From Erysipelotrichaceae bacterium (GTDB lineage Bacteria > Bacillota_I > Bacilli_A > Erysipelotrichales > Erysipelotrichaceae), in assembly GCA_003510215.1 (NCBI GenBank), contig DOKQ01000060.1, forward strand, positions 1 to 8,571: DNA of 8,571 nt, given 5' to 3'. A model generated the notes under the pieces. It was not told where the DNA came from and ran no database searches. It worked only from the letters and a program-made list of their open reading frames with translations. Position 1 is the first letter of the stretch; each line of letters opens with the position of its first letter. The translations under genes and the position numbers were made by a program. Below, one piece after another: positions 1 through 6,461 of the stretch.

Positions 1-1179
1 ATGTTGGATATTTAGCACTTCACCTTGAAGATATTGATTTGCCTGATCAAGATTAAGTTCAATCTTGTTTTTAAACAAGTGTTTTAGATGCCTGTTTTTA
101 CTGCACTCATGTTCCATAAGAAGGTAGTTCCCTTTATCCCATCCAACCAAAATATCTTTCTTCAATGCGGAAGTTATCGCTAAGGTAGGCTGAGAAGAAA
201 AATAAATCCGATCGTTTAGCTGATAGAATCGGTCGTCCACCTGAGTGAAAACCTCTGCAAGCATTTGTTTTTGCTTCTGATTGAGAGGCTTTTGACGAAG
301 ATAAGTAAATGAATTAACTTCAACGCCCAGGTATTTGAGTTTTGCCACAAACTGCCCTTCCCCTCCATCAAAGGGATAAATACGTCGAACGTACTCACTG
401 TGCTTGCTAAATCCGGATTGACCCACAAAGAGATGTACAGGTTCAATGGTAAAATCAGCATGAGTGGACAAAAATTCCTCAACCACATCTTCATTTTCAC
501 TCTGATTGAACGTGCATGTGGAATAAATGAGATAACCACCCTGTTTTACCAGGTTGGATGCATGGTGCAAAATATCCTTTTGACGAAGTGAGCACGCAAG
601 AACATTCTCATCTTTGTCATACTGTCGAGCTGAAATATCTTTTCGATAGGTACCCTCACCACTACAGGGTGCATCCACGATAACACGATCAAAATGATGT
701 GGCCACAGCTGTGATAACTGCTGGGTTGACATGCTGGTCACAATGGAGTTATCGTCTCCCATTCGTTCCAGGTTGCTCATCAGAATTTTGACCCGTTTGC
801 GATCGATTTCATCGCTCACACAATAGCCTTTTCCCTGAAGTAGATGAAGCAGTTGCAAGGATTTGCCTCCAGGTGCACTGCAGACATCGATAACCGTTTG
901 GTTCGGCTGTATATCAGCCACATCGACAACAAGAGCTGCTGAGGGTTCCTGAGGGTATAGAGCTCCTCCGTGGTAAAAGGGATGTCGACCTATTTTAATT
1001 TTTTCATCAAACAAAAGACTTTTGGGATTCAATGCTGACTCTATGGTTTCAAATGGCAGCAAGCTGCGCCCAAAAGCAGGATCAATTTTAGAATCAAAAA
1101 AACGGAAAGCACGATAAGCAGGCTTATCATAACTGTCCATTAATTGCTTGTAATGATATTCTGGCAGTGTCTTTGCCAT
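1..1179 (-). CDS. rsmF: RsmF/NOL1-NOP2-Sun family rRNA (cytosine-C5) methyltransferase, 3' end cut by window
   Basis: SAM-dependent RNA m5C methyltransferase, expected to act on 16S rRNA during ribosome maturation. The reading frame is open from an ATG at 1179 to the left edge, giving 393 codons with no stop; family members of this type are usually about 450 residues, so only a C-terminal piece is missing. Visible landmarks are the SAM-binding motif DVCSAPGGK (PGGK at residues 103-106), the motif IV DAPCSG with C172, and the motif VI STCTF with C222. These two cysteines are the pair used by m5C RNA methyltransferases (covalent adduct and product release). Residues beyond about 300 would form the C-terminal RNA-binding region. 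It is the third gene of truB-ribF-rsmF, starting 7 nt after the ribF stop. No clear Shine-Dalgarno lies before the ATG, so translation may be coupled to ribF. The family call is secure; the exact cytosine target cannot be read from sequence. Confidence 0.93.
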   Translation of the reverse strand, partial: MAKTLPEYHYKQLMDSYDKPAYRAFRFFDSKIDPAFGRSLLPFETIESALNPKSLLFDEKIKIGRHPFYHGGALYPQEPSAALVVDVADIQPNQTVIDVCSAPGGKSLQLLHLLQGKGYCVSDEIDRKRVKILMSNLERMGDDNSIVTSMSTQQLSQLWPHHFDRVIVDAPCSGEGTYRKDISARQYDKDENVLACSLRQKDILHHASNLVKQGGYLIYSTCTFNQSENEDVVEEFLSTHADFTIEPVHLFVGQSGFSKHSEYVRRIYPFDGGEGQFVAKLKYLGVEVNSFTYLRQKPLNQKQKQMLAEVFTQVDDRFYQLNDRIYFSSQPTLAITSALKKDILVGWDKGNYLLMEHECSKNRHLKHLFKNKIELNLDQANQYLQGEVLNIQH

Positions 1180-1186
1180 GCGCAAC

Positions 1187-2134
1187 TTAAAACTGTTCGG
1201 TAAGTTTAAACTCATGTGCGTACTCCCGGGTATAGCGATAATCTTCATTCATCTGTTCAATCAACTCCTGTATACTTGAAAATTTGAGCTCAGAACGTAT
1301 GCGATGGACAAATTTCAGTTCCAACCGCTGCCCATAAATCATTTCGTTAAAGTCAAGTAGGTAAGCTTCAACGGATACATCTGAACGGGTATTGAATGTT
1401 GGGTTATGTCCAATATTCACCATGGCCAGAAACTGACGCTGATTCAGTGTAGCCAGTGCAATATAGACGCCAAGCTTTGGAACAATGTACTCAGGTAGAA
1501 TATCAAGGTTTGCGGTTGGAAACCCGATTTCTCTTCCCTTTTTTCGCCCGTCCACCACAATACCACCAAATCCATAGGGTCGTTTCAGTAGACGGGTAAC
1601 TTCCTCCATCTTTCCTTCCTGGATTAAATGAGTGATTCGTGTTGTGGATATTTTGACATCATCATCTTTTACTTCTGCTACTTCTATGGGTGTAAAGCAG
1701 GTTGAACCAATGTCTTTAAGATATTGGGTATCACCTTGACCCATATACCCAAAACGAAAGTCGAAGCCATAGACTAAAACCTCAAGATTGAGTTGACATA
1801 GAATGGTTTCAAAGAAATCTTCCTTGCTCATCGCTGCCAGTGATTTAGTGAAGTTGATGACAATGAAAACATCAATCCCCATCGCTTCGACGATATCCTG
1901 TCGATCTTTGAGTGTCGTCAAGTGCTGAACATGCTTCATATCCTTTAAAACTACCCAAGGGTCTGGATGAAACGTAATCATCGCACTCTTGATGTTACGT
2001 TGCTTGGCTGCTTCAATCGCGGTTGTCACAAGCGCCTGATGACCGATGTGAACACCGTCAAAGTAGCCAATACAGGCTGAAAGAGGTTCAGGATACGCTT
2101 TCATCTCTTCATGATTTAGTACATATCTTTCCAT
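1187..2134 (-). CDS. ribF: Bifunctional riboflavin kinase / FAD synthetase
   Basis: Cytosolic enzyme that phosphorylates riboflavin to FMN and then adenylylates FMN to FAD. The 315-residue length is normal for bacterial RibF. The N-terminal nucleotidyltransferase (FAD synthetase) domain spans roughly residues 15-180, with the HxGH-type motif FDGVHIGH at 25-32, FDFRFG at 124-129 and the ISTTRI motif at 162-167. The C-terminal riboflavin kinase domain spans about 185-310, with the flavin/ATP-binding FPTANL motif at 205-210 (T207, N209) and a VEAYLLDF segment whose E256 matches the usual catalytic glutamate. Its ATG directly abuts the truB stop codon (0 nt gap). A purine-rich AAAGGGG inside the truB end, about 10 nt upstream, probably serves as ribosome binding site. 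The truB-ribF pairing is conserved in many Bacillota. No FMN riboswitch is seen, as expected for a gene inside an operon. Confidence 0.96.
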   Translation of the reverse strand: MERYVLNHEEMKAYPEPLSACIGYFDGVHIGHQALVTTAIEAAKQRNIKSAMITFHPDPWVVLKDMKHVQHLTTLKDRQDIVEAMGIDVFIVINFTKSLAAMSKEDFFETILCQLNLEVLVYGFDFRFGYMGQGDTQYLKDIGSTCFTPIEVAEVKDDDVKISTTRITHLIQEGKMEEVTRLLKRPYGFGGIVVDGRKKGREIGFPTANLDILPEYIVPKLGVYIALATLNQRQFLAMVNIGHNPTFNTRSDVSVEAYLLDFNEMIYGQRLELKFVHRIRSELKFSSIQELIEQMNEDYRYTREYAHEFKLTEQF

Positions 2135-2971
2135 TTACCATAAACCCCTTTCGCTTTTATACGTTGTTTCATTTTCTTTTTTATAGATAGCTATTGGCTG
2201 ATTCTGATATACAAAGCAAATCAGAGGTTCTTCCATCGTTGCATGATATCGTTTACCATGATAGATAAAGGTTGGATCATCGACTTCGATTTGTCTTATC
2301 TCTTTGAGTAATGGCAGTGGTTGATGCCAATGGGGTTTTTCCATCGCTTCCTGTAGTGTTTGACACATATCCAAAGTGACTGAACCACTTTTGGTTCGAT
2401 TCAATGAAGACATGGTGGCGACCGTATTGAGTCTTTCTCCGATATCCTCACATAATGTTCGAATGTAGGTTCCTGCTGAGACGCTGACTTCAAAGTCAAA
2501 TTCGTTTTCTTGAAGCGATGTCAACTGAATGTAGTCAATGGTTATAGTGCGTGATTTAACCTCAATCGTCTTTCCTTCGCGAGCATATTCATACAGTTTC
2601 TTACCATCGACTTTAATCGCAGAGACCATCGGTGGAGTCTGGGAAGTTGTGCCGAGAAACTGATCCAATACACCCTGAATCTTTTTTTCAGTCATCGTTG
2701 AAACCGCAGCTTCTTCGATGACCTTTCCCCAAACATCTCCGGTATCCGTTTTGATGCCCAGTCGGCACGTAGCCCGGTACGTTTTTTTATTGGATGTAAG
2801 ATAAGGAACCAGTTTGGTGTGATTACCCAAAACAACAACCATCACTCCGGTTGCCATCGGATCAAGTGTTCCTGTATGGCCGACTTTCACTTTAAACTGT
2901 CGTTTTATTTTTGCACAGACATCAAAGGATGTCATATTTGCTGGTTTGTTTATACATAAGATTCCGTTCAT
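2135..2971 (-). CDS. truB: tRNA pseudouridine-55 synthase TruB
   Basis: Converts U55 in the T-loop of elongator tRNAs to pseudouridine and also acts as a tRNA-folding chaperone. At 278 residues it is a little shorter than E. coli TruB, typical of Bacillota forms. The N-terminal GILCINKPANMTSFD block (residues 3-17) and the catalytic GHTGTLDP motif (31-38, with D37 as the nucleophilic aspartate) are intact. The tyrosine-containing KKTYRA segment follows near residue 66, and SAGTYIRTL sits further on in the catalytic fold. The remaining C-terminal part is a small PUA-like region. The ATG is preceded by GGTGA four nt upstream and by a clear promoter on the minus strand, so truB is the first gene of truB-ribF-rsmF. 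Normally this gene follows rbfA in one operon; here rbfA lies about 4.4 kb away behind oppositely oriented genes. Confidence 0.97.
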   Translation of the reverse strand: MNGILCINKPANMTSFDVCAKIKRQFKVKVGHTGTLDPMATGVMVVVLGNHTKLVPYLTSNKKTYRATCRLGIKTDTGDVWGKVIEEAAVSTMTEKKIQGVLDQFLGTTSQTPPMVSAIKVDGKKLYEYAREGKTIEVKSRTITIDYIQLTSLQENEFDFEVSVSAGTYIRTLCEDIGERLNTVATMSSLNRTKSGSVTLDMCQTLQEAMEKPHWHQPLPLLKEIRQIEVDDPTFIYHGKRYHATMEEPLICFVYQNQPIAIYKKENETTYKSERGLW

Positions 2972-2989
2972 TTTTTCACCGCATCCCGA

Positions 2990-3017
2990 TTCATATTATA
3001 CCAAATCATGCTATAAT
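2990..3017 (+). promoter_or_regulatory. Promoter of the ttcA-type gene
   Basis: On the plus strand a perfect TATAAT (3012-3017) is preceded by TGC, an extended -10. A weak -35 (TTCATA, 2990-2995) lies 16 nt upstream. Transcription would start near 3024, leaving a short leader that carries AAAAGGAA (3026-3033) nine to ten nt before the ATG at 3042. Confidence 0.72.
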
Positions 3018-3022
3018 ATCAA
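2995..3022 (-). promoter_or_regulatory. Promoter of the truB-ribF-rsmF operon
   Basis: On the minus strand, TTGATA (3022-3017) is separated by 16 nt from TATAAT (3000-2995), which is preceded by TGG, an extended -10 element. A start near 2988 would give a leader of about 17 nt carrying GGTGA before the truB ATG. It overlaps the ttcA promoter almost completely. Inferred from sequence only. Confidence 0.75.
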
Positions 3023-3041
3023 AGCAAAAGGAACGGTGATT

Positions 3042-3791
3042 ATGAGAAGAGTACTTCAGCAGCTTAAAAAAGCGAATATTGACTATCAGTTAATCGAACC
3101 AAATGATCGAATTGCCATTGGAATATCCGGAGGCAAGGATTCGACGGTTTTACTATATGCACTTCATGAATTCAAAAAAATGAGAATTGTCCCATTTGAT
3201 ATTGTACCGATTCATTTAAAACTTGGCTTTCCGGATATGGACATGTCACCGATGGTTTCCTGGTGTGATTCACTCGGAACACCACTTGTGATGGTAGATA
3301 CCGATGTGTATGAGATTTTAAAACTCCATCCCCAACCCAGTGGGAAACTTCCCTGCTCCCTGTGTTCCAAATTTAAAAAAGGTTATGTCATTGACGAGGC
3401 TAAAAAGCTTGGATGTAATAAAATTGCATTTGCTCACCATGGGGATGATGCCATTGAAACCGTATTTCTTAATATGATTTATGGTGGTCGTATTGCTACA
3501 TTTAAACCTAAAATGTATATGAGTCGTACCGATGTTCACTTTATCCGTCCATTACTGTATGTGTATGAGAGTGATATTGTTGCTACGGTGGAACAATGCA
3601 ACCTTCCAGTTGTAACATCCACATGTCCCAATGATAAACATACTCAACGTGAAGTGATGAAGGATCTGATTAAGTCGATTAAAGATGATTTTCCATCCGC
3701 CAAGCACAATCTATTATCTATGCTATCCAATGATAAGCAAGTTGATTTATGGAGTCCAATTCGTAAAAATGGCGAAGAAATGGATGAATGA
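3042..3791 (+). CDS. ttcA: TtcA-type PP-loop ATPase, probable tRNA 2-thiocytidine(32) synthetase
   Basis: Predicted cytosolic tRNA-thiolating enzyme: a PP-loop adenylates the target base and a [4Fe-4S] cluster helps deliver sulfur, in E. coli TtcA to C32 of some tRNAs. The 249-residue product has the PP-loop SGGKDS at residues 29-34, the CSLCSKFKKG block with C105 and C108, a HHGDDAIET segment at 132-140 with the following FLNMIYGG, and C195 in TSTCPND. The three cysteines match the cluster ligands of E. coli TtcA. At 249 residues it is shorter than the roughly 310-residue E. coli protein, mainly at the ends. I chose the ATG at 3042 because AAAAGGAA and a promoter lie just upstream; a longer in-frame start at 2946 would overlap truB and begin upstream of the promoter. 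The family is firm; the exact tRNA position is inferred. Confidence 0.88.
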   Translation: MRRVLQQLKKANIDYQLIEPNDRIAIGISGGKDSTVLLYALHEFKKMRIVPFDIVPIHLKLGFPDMDMSPMVSWCDSLGTPLVMVDTDVYEILKLHPQPSGKLPCSLCSKFKKGYVIDEAKKLGCNKIAFAHHGDDAIETVFLNMIYGGRIATFKPKMYMSRTDVHFIRPLLYVYESDIVATVEQCNLPVVTSTCPNDKHTQREVMKDLIKSIKDDFPSAKHNLLSMLSNDKQVDLWSPIRKNGEEMDE

Positions 3792-3834
3792 AACCTGTTA
3801 CATATATTTTTGAAAGAAAAATGAGCATTTATGA

Positions 3835-3863
3835 TTGACAATCCGGAATATATTGAGTATAGT
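3835..3863 (+). promoter_or_regulatory. Promoter of the lysine-riboswitch/ABC importer operon
   Basis: A consensus TTGACA (3835-3840) is followed after exactly 17 nt by TATAGT (3858-3863), matching a housekeeping sigma promoter at 11 of 12 positions. Transcription would begin near 3870, just ahead of the riboswitch aptamer. It lies 43 nt after the ttcA stop, with no convincing terminator between them, so some read-through from ttcA is possible. Confidence 0.85.
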
Positions 3864-3883
3864 AGTGCAGAAAACAAAAGATT

Positions 3884-4042
3884 AGAGGTAGCGGTGCAGA
3901 TAAGTACTTAACGGAGCTGGCAAGCAATGATGTTAAGGAAAGGCAATCACCGCCGAATGGATGATTTGGCAAAATCACGTCCATGGGGTTTGCAGAAATA
4001 CTGTAAACACTCCTTCAGTAATGAAGAGGCGCTACAACTCCT
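3884..4042 (+). ncRNA. Lysine riboswitch (L-box) aptamer
   Basis: Recognised by the AGAGGTAGCGGTGC opening, the AAGTA element that follows and the CCGCCGAA core, all typical of the lysine riboswitch family. Five stems around a junction can be read. P1 pairs 3888-3893 with 4030-4035. P2 pairs GGTG 3893-3896 with CACC 3948-3951 and extends in CTTAAC 3907-3912 with GTTAAG 3932-3937, capped by a small hairpin at 3916-3925. P3 pairs ATGGA 3957-3961 with TCCAT 3980-3984 and continues in TGATTT/AAATCA (3962-3977). P4 pairs 3988-3995 with 4001-4008. P5 pairs 4013-4017 with 4022-4026 around a GTAA loop. Position G3893 is claimed by both P1 and P2, so the exact boundary is uncertain. Binding of L-lysine should stabilise P1 and free the downstream terminator. 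It controls the importer genes that follow. Confidence 0.92.
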
Positions 4043-4052
4043 GAAGCTTATT

Positions 4053-4081
4053 AGGATCGTGTAGCCACGGTCTTTTTGTTT
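4053..4081 (+). terminator. Riboswitch-controlled intrinsic terminator (attenuator)
   Basis: Stem 4053-4061 pairs with 4066-4074 (two G-U pairs), capped by TAGC and followed by TTTTTGTTT (4073-4081). A competing antiterminator pairs 4031-4036 with 4060-4065 and TCCT 4039-4042 with AGGA 4053-4056, using the 3' strand of aptamer stem P1. This is the layout of a ligand-off transcription switch ending just before the ribosome binding site. Confidence 0.9.
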
Positions 4082-4100
4082 GGTTCTAGGAGGAAATAAA

Positions 4101-4916
4101 ATGAACAAATTTCTATTAGCCGGTATGGCATCACTTTTACTACTTGCAGGTTGCAGTTCGAAGATCGATAGCGAAAGTCAAATCGTTGTCGGGTTGGAAT
4201 GTGACTATGCCCCGTTTAACTGGACTCAAATTGAGTCATCTGAATCAGCTGTTGCCATCAATGGCAGTATCGGTTACTGTGATGGTTATGACATTGCTAT
4301 GGCCTCTGCGCTTGCGGAAGGTTTAGGAAAAGAATTAATTGTTAAGAAAATTGCCTGGGAAGGCCTTGAGGCTGCTTTGTCTTCTGGTGAAATTGATATG
4401 ATTGTCGCTGGGATGACAGATACAGCTGAGCGTCGTGAGCGTGTTAGCTTCAGTGATCCGTATTATGCAAGTGATATGGTACTGATTGTACGCAATGATT
4501 CTTCTTTCGTAAATGCAACGTCACTTCAGGATTTTAATGGAGCTAAAGTAGTGGCACAACGTGGCACATTCCACAATGACCTAGTGGTACAAATTGAAGG
4601 TGCTGTACACATGACACCTTTGACCAGTTTCCCACTTCTAGCCAATGCGGTAATCAGTGGTGAATCTGATGCGATGGTATCTGAGCGTCCAGTGGCGATT
4701 TCGATTGTAAATAGCAACCCTCAGTTGACGATTGTAGATTTTGCTGAAGGTTTCGGATTTGAAACCGATGTCGAGGAAACCACCGTTTCAGTGGCGATTC
4801 GACAAAGTGATTCCGAGCTTCGTGATCAAATTAATGCAATTTTAGCGAGAATATCCGATGAAACCCGCAATCTCTGGATGGCAGATGCACTTAGCCGTCA
4901 ACCTGAAGGAAACTAG
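4101..4916 (+). CDS. Amino-acid ABC transporter substrate-binding lipoprotein, probably lysine
   Basis: Extracytoplasmic solute receptor of the family-3 polar amino-acid type, anchored to the outer face of the membrane. The 271-residue product opens with a lipoprotein signal: positively charged start, hydrophobic stretch at residues 4-16 and the lipobox LAGC with C18 as lipidation site. The binding fold starts at IVVGLECDYAPFNW (28-41), continues with GYDIAMASALAEGLG (62-76) and the conserved AGMTDTAERRERVSFSDPYY (103-122). R111 aligns with the ligand-carboxylate arginine of LAO-type receptors. I chose the ATG at 4101 because AGGAGG (4088-4093) lies 7 nt upstream and it gives a clean signal peptide. 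It is the first gene after the lysine riboswitch, which argues for lysine, though arginine, ornithine or histidine cannot be excluded. C34 and C60 are the only cysteines besides the lipidated one. Confidence 0.92.
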   Translation: MNKFLLAGMASLLLLAGCSSKIDSESQIVVGLECDYAPFNWTQIESSESAVAINGSIGYCDGYDIAMASALAEGLGKELIVKKIAWEGLEAALSSGEIDMIVAGMTDTAERRERVSFSDPYYASDMVLIVRNDSSFVNATSLQDFNGAKVVAQRGTFHNDLVVQIEGAVHMTPLTSFPLLANAVISGESDAMVSERPVAISIVNSNPQLTIVDFAEGFGFETDVEETTVSVAIRQSDSELRDQINAILARISDETRNLWMADALSRQPEGN

Positions 4917-4921
4917 TAAAC

Positions 4922-5707
4922 ATGACGTCAAGAATACCCACCGATTTACTCGGTGGGTCTTGGTATATATTTCAGCGCTACAGTCCACTGTTTTGGTATG
5001 GTGTTCGTAATACGCTGATTATCTCATTAACAGCTACGATTATAGGGCTTTTCATCGGTTTAATCGTCGCGAGTTTAAAAACAAGCAAATCATCCCCAAA
5101 AGATTCAATGTTTGCTAGAGGGATGAAAAAATTTCTATGGTTGCTCTCATCGATTTATATTGAAGGCTTCCGTGGAACACCCATGATTGTTCAGGCAGTA
5201 TTTCTTTATCATGGTTTACGCCCGTATCTGCAATGGACACCGCTGAGCGCAGGTATTGTAATTGTGTCAGTAAATACAGGTGCCTACATGGCTGAAATCA
5301 TCCGTGCTGGCATTCAGTCGATTGACGATGGTCAGTATGAAGCAGCGCGTTCACTCGGGATGAGTACGTGGACTACCAATCGCAAGATCATCTTCCCTCA
5401 AGCGATTCGTAATGCATTTCCTGCGATTGGCAATGAGTTTGTCGTCAATATAAAAGATACATCCGTATTAAATGTAATTGGTGTCACAGAACTCTATTTT
5501 CAGTCAGCATCTGTAGCAGGAATCGTGTTTCGTTTTCGAGACACATTCTTTGTAACAGCTGTGATTTATCTGCTACTTACCTTTACAGTCACACGTATTC
5601 TGCGGGTAATTGAGTTGAAAATGGATTCCCCTACCGGCTTTGGTTTAGCATCATCGTCGATGCCAAATAGTTTTTCGTTTTTAAAGAAGAAAGGTGGTCA
5701 GTCATGA
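4922..5707 (+). CDS. Amino-acid ABC transporter permease (HisM/GlnP type)
   Basis: Integral membrane subunit that forms the translocation path of the importer, probably as a homodimer since only one permease gene is present. The 261-residue protein has hydrophobic spans near residues 30-52, 75-95, 105-125, 190-205 and 215-235 (estimated by eye). The cytoplasmic EAA loop begins with EAARSLG at 140-146 and ends in IIFPQA; this loop docks on the ATPase. The ATG is 5 nt after the binding-protein stop, with AAGGA (4906-4910) upstream inside the preceding gene, slightly far at 11 nt. A perfect 9-bp inverted repeat covers codons 5-13, which is unusual so close to a start codon. The C-terminal tail after the last span is serine- and lysine-rich. 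Substrate assignment to lysine rests on the shared riboswitch. Confidence 0.94.
   Translation: MTSRIPTDLLGGSWYIFQRYSPLFWYGVRNTLIISLTATIIGLFIGLIVASLKTSKSSPKDSMFARGMKKFLWLLSSIYIEGFRGTPMIVQAVFLYHGLRPYLQWTPLSAGIVIVSVNTGAYMAEIIRAGIQSIDDGQYEAARSLGMSTWTTNRKIIFPQAIRNAFPAIGNEFVVNIKDTSVLNVIGVTELYFQSASVAGIVFRFRDTFFVTAVIYLLLTFTVTRILRVIELKMDSPTGFGLASSSMPNSFSFLKKKGGQS
4936..4958 (+). other. Strong hairpin in the 5' end of the permease gene
   Basis: ACCCACCGA (4936-4944) and TCGGTGGGT (4950-4958) are perfect complements around TTTAC, so mRNA can fold a 9-bp stem rich in G-C starting 11 nt after the ATG. No U-tract follows, so it is not an intrinsic terminator. Possible roles are limiting permease translation or stabilising an upstream binding-protein transcript; both are inference. 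Confidence 0.6.
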
Positions 5708-6435
5708 GTTTTATTGAAATTAAAAATTTAAATAAATCCTTTGGTGATCAGCTTGTATTAAAAGATATTGAACTGTCCATTGATCAAAAAGAAGTGGTTG
5801 CATTGATTGGTTCAAGTGGAAGTGGTAAATCTACGCTGCTTCGCTGTTTGAATCTGTTGGAAACACCTTCCGCTGGTGCGATTATCGTGGATGGACAGAA
5901 TATTACGACTGAAAACTTTAACATTAATCACTATCGCTCTCAGATGGGAATGATTTTCCAATCGTTCAACCTGTTTAATCATTTGACTGTCATAGAAAAC
6001 TGTATGATCGGTCAGAAGGAAGTCTTAAAGAAATCGTCCAAAGACGCAAATGAAACAGCTAGAAACTTTCTTGAAAAAGTAGGTATGCTCGAGTTTGCGA
6101 ATGCTTCAGTTAAGAAATTAAGTGGTGGTCAAAAGCAGCGGGTTGCAATTGCCAGAGCACTATGTATGCAACCCAAAATTCTCTTACTCGACGAACCGAC
6201 GAGTGCTCTTGATCCTGAAATGGTTGGCGAAGTTCTAGAAGTAATAAAAAATCTTGCTTCTGAGGGTTTAACGATGGTGATTGTTACTCATGAAATGTCA
6301 TTTGCGAAGGATGTGGCTGATCGTGTTATCTTTATGGATCAGGGTGTTGTCTGTGAAGAAGGAGCTCCAGAAACTATGTTTACCCATCCGAAGCACCCAC
6401 GTACTCAAGCCTTTCTTTCACGAGTGTTACGATAA
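5704..6435 (+). CDS. Amino-acid ABC transporter ATP-binding protein (GlnQ/HisP type)
   Basis: Cytoplasmic ATPase subunit that powers the importer. All motifs of a polar amino-acid ABC ATPase are present in the 243 residues: Walker A GSSGSGKST (36-44), Q-loop glutamine Q86 in IFQSFNLF, signature LSGGQKQR (139-146), Walker B LLLDEP (160-165) with catalytic E164, D-loop SALD (167-170) and switch histidine H196 in VTHE. The start codon overlaps the permease stop by 4 nt (ATGA), a sign of translational coupling, and AAGGTGG (5691-5697) is 6 nt upstream. It is the last transporter gene. A 7-bp hairpin spans its stop codon. It should act as a dimer with two permease subunits and the lipoprotein receptor encoded upstream. 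Confidence 0.96.
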   Translation: MSFIEIKNLNKSFGDQLVLKDIELSIDQKEVVALIGSSGSGKSTLLRCLNLLETPSAGAIIVDGQNITTENFNINHYRSQMGMIFQSFNLFNHLTVIENCMIGQKEVLKKSSKDANETARNFLEKVGMLEFANASVKKLSGGQKQRVAIARALCMQPKILLLDEPTSALDPEMVGEVLEVIKNLASEGLTMVIVTHEMSFAKDVADRVIFMDQGVVCEEGAPETMFTHPKHPRTQAFLSRVLR

Positions 6436-6439
6436 CACT
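6423..6439 (+). other. Hairpin over the ATPase stop codon, possible weak terminator
   Basis: AGTGTTA (6423-6429) and TAACACT (6433-6439) form a perfect 7-bp stem with a CGA loop, enclosing the ATPase TAA. The downstream AGATTTCTTGTG is only moderately T-rich, so termination would be partial at best. It could lower expression of the radical SAM gene relative to the importer. Confidence 0.4.
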
Positions 6440-6461
6440 AGATTTCTTGTGAATTATTTCG

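Noticed and set aside
64..79. Inverted repeat CTTGTTT-TT-AAACAAG
   Set aside because: It is inside the methyltransferase coding region, AT-rich, with a 2-nt gap, and likely chance.
216..591. Short open frames on both strands at 216-539 and 400-591
   Set aside because: They lie inside the conserved methyltransferase frame, out of frame or antisense, and their products show no recognisable features.
2946..3041. Longer in-frame start for the ttcA-type gene at ATG 2946
   Set aside because: It would overlap truB and precede the predicted transcription start. The extra 32 residues do not resemble TtcA, while the ATG at 3042 has AAAAGGAA at good spacing.
3792..3834. Terminator after the ttcA-type gene
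   Set aside because: Only a TTTTT/AAAAA pairing (3807-3821) is available, with no G-C pairs, too weak to call.
3318..3877. Antisense open frames within and after the ttcA-type gene
   Set aside because: They are shadows of a well-conserved coding frame. The second also covers the riboswitch promoter and has no ribosome binding site.
4080..4100. GTG/ATG-type extension of the binding protein upstream of 4101
   Set aside because: It would run through the terminator T-run and the AGGAGG site. The start at 4101 gives a clean lipoprotein signal peptide.
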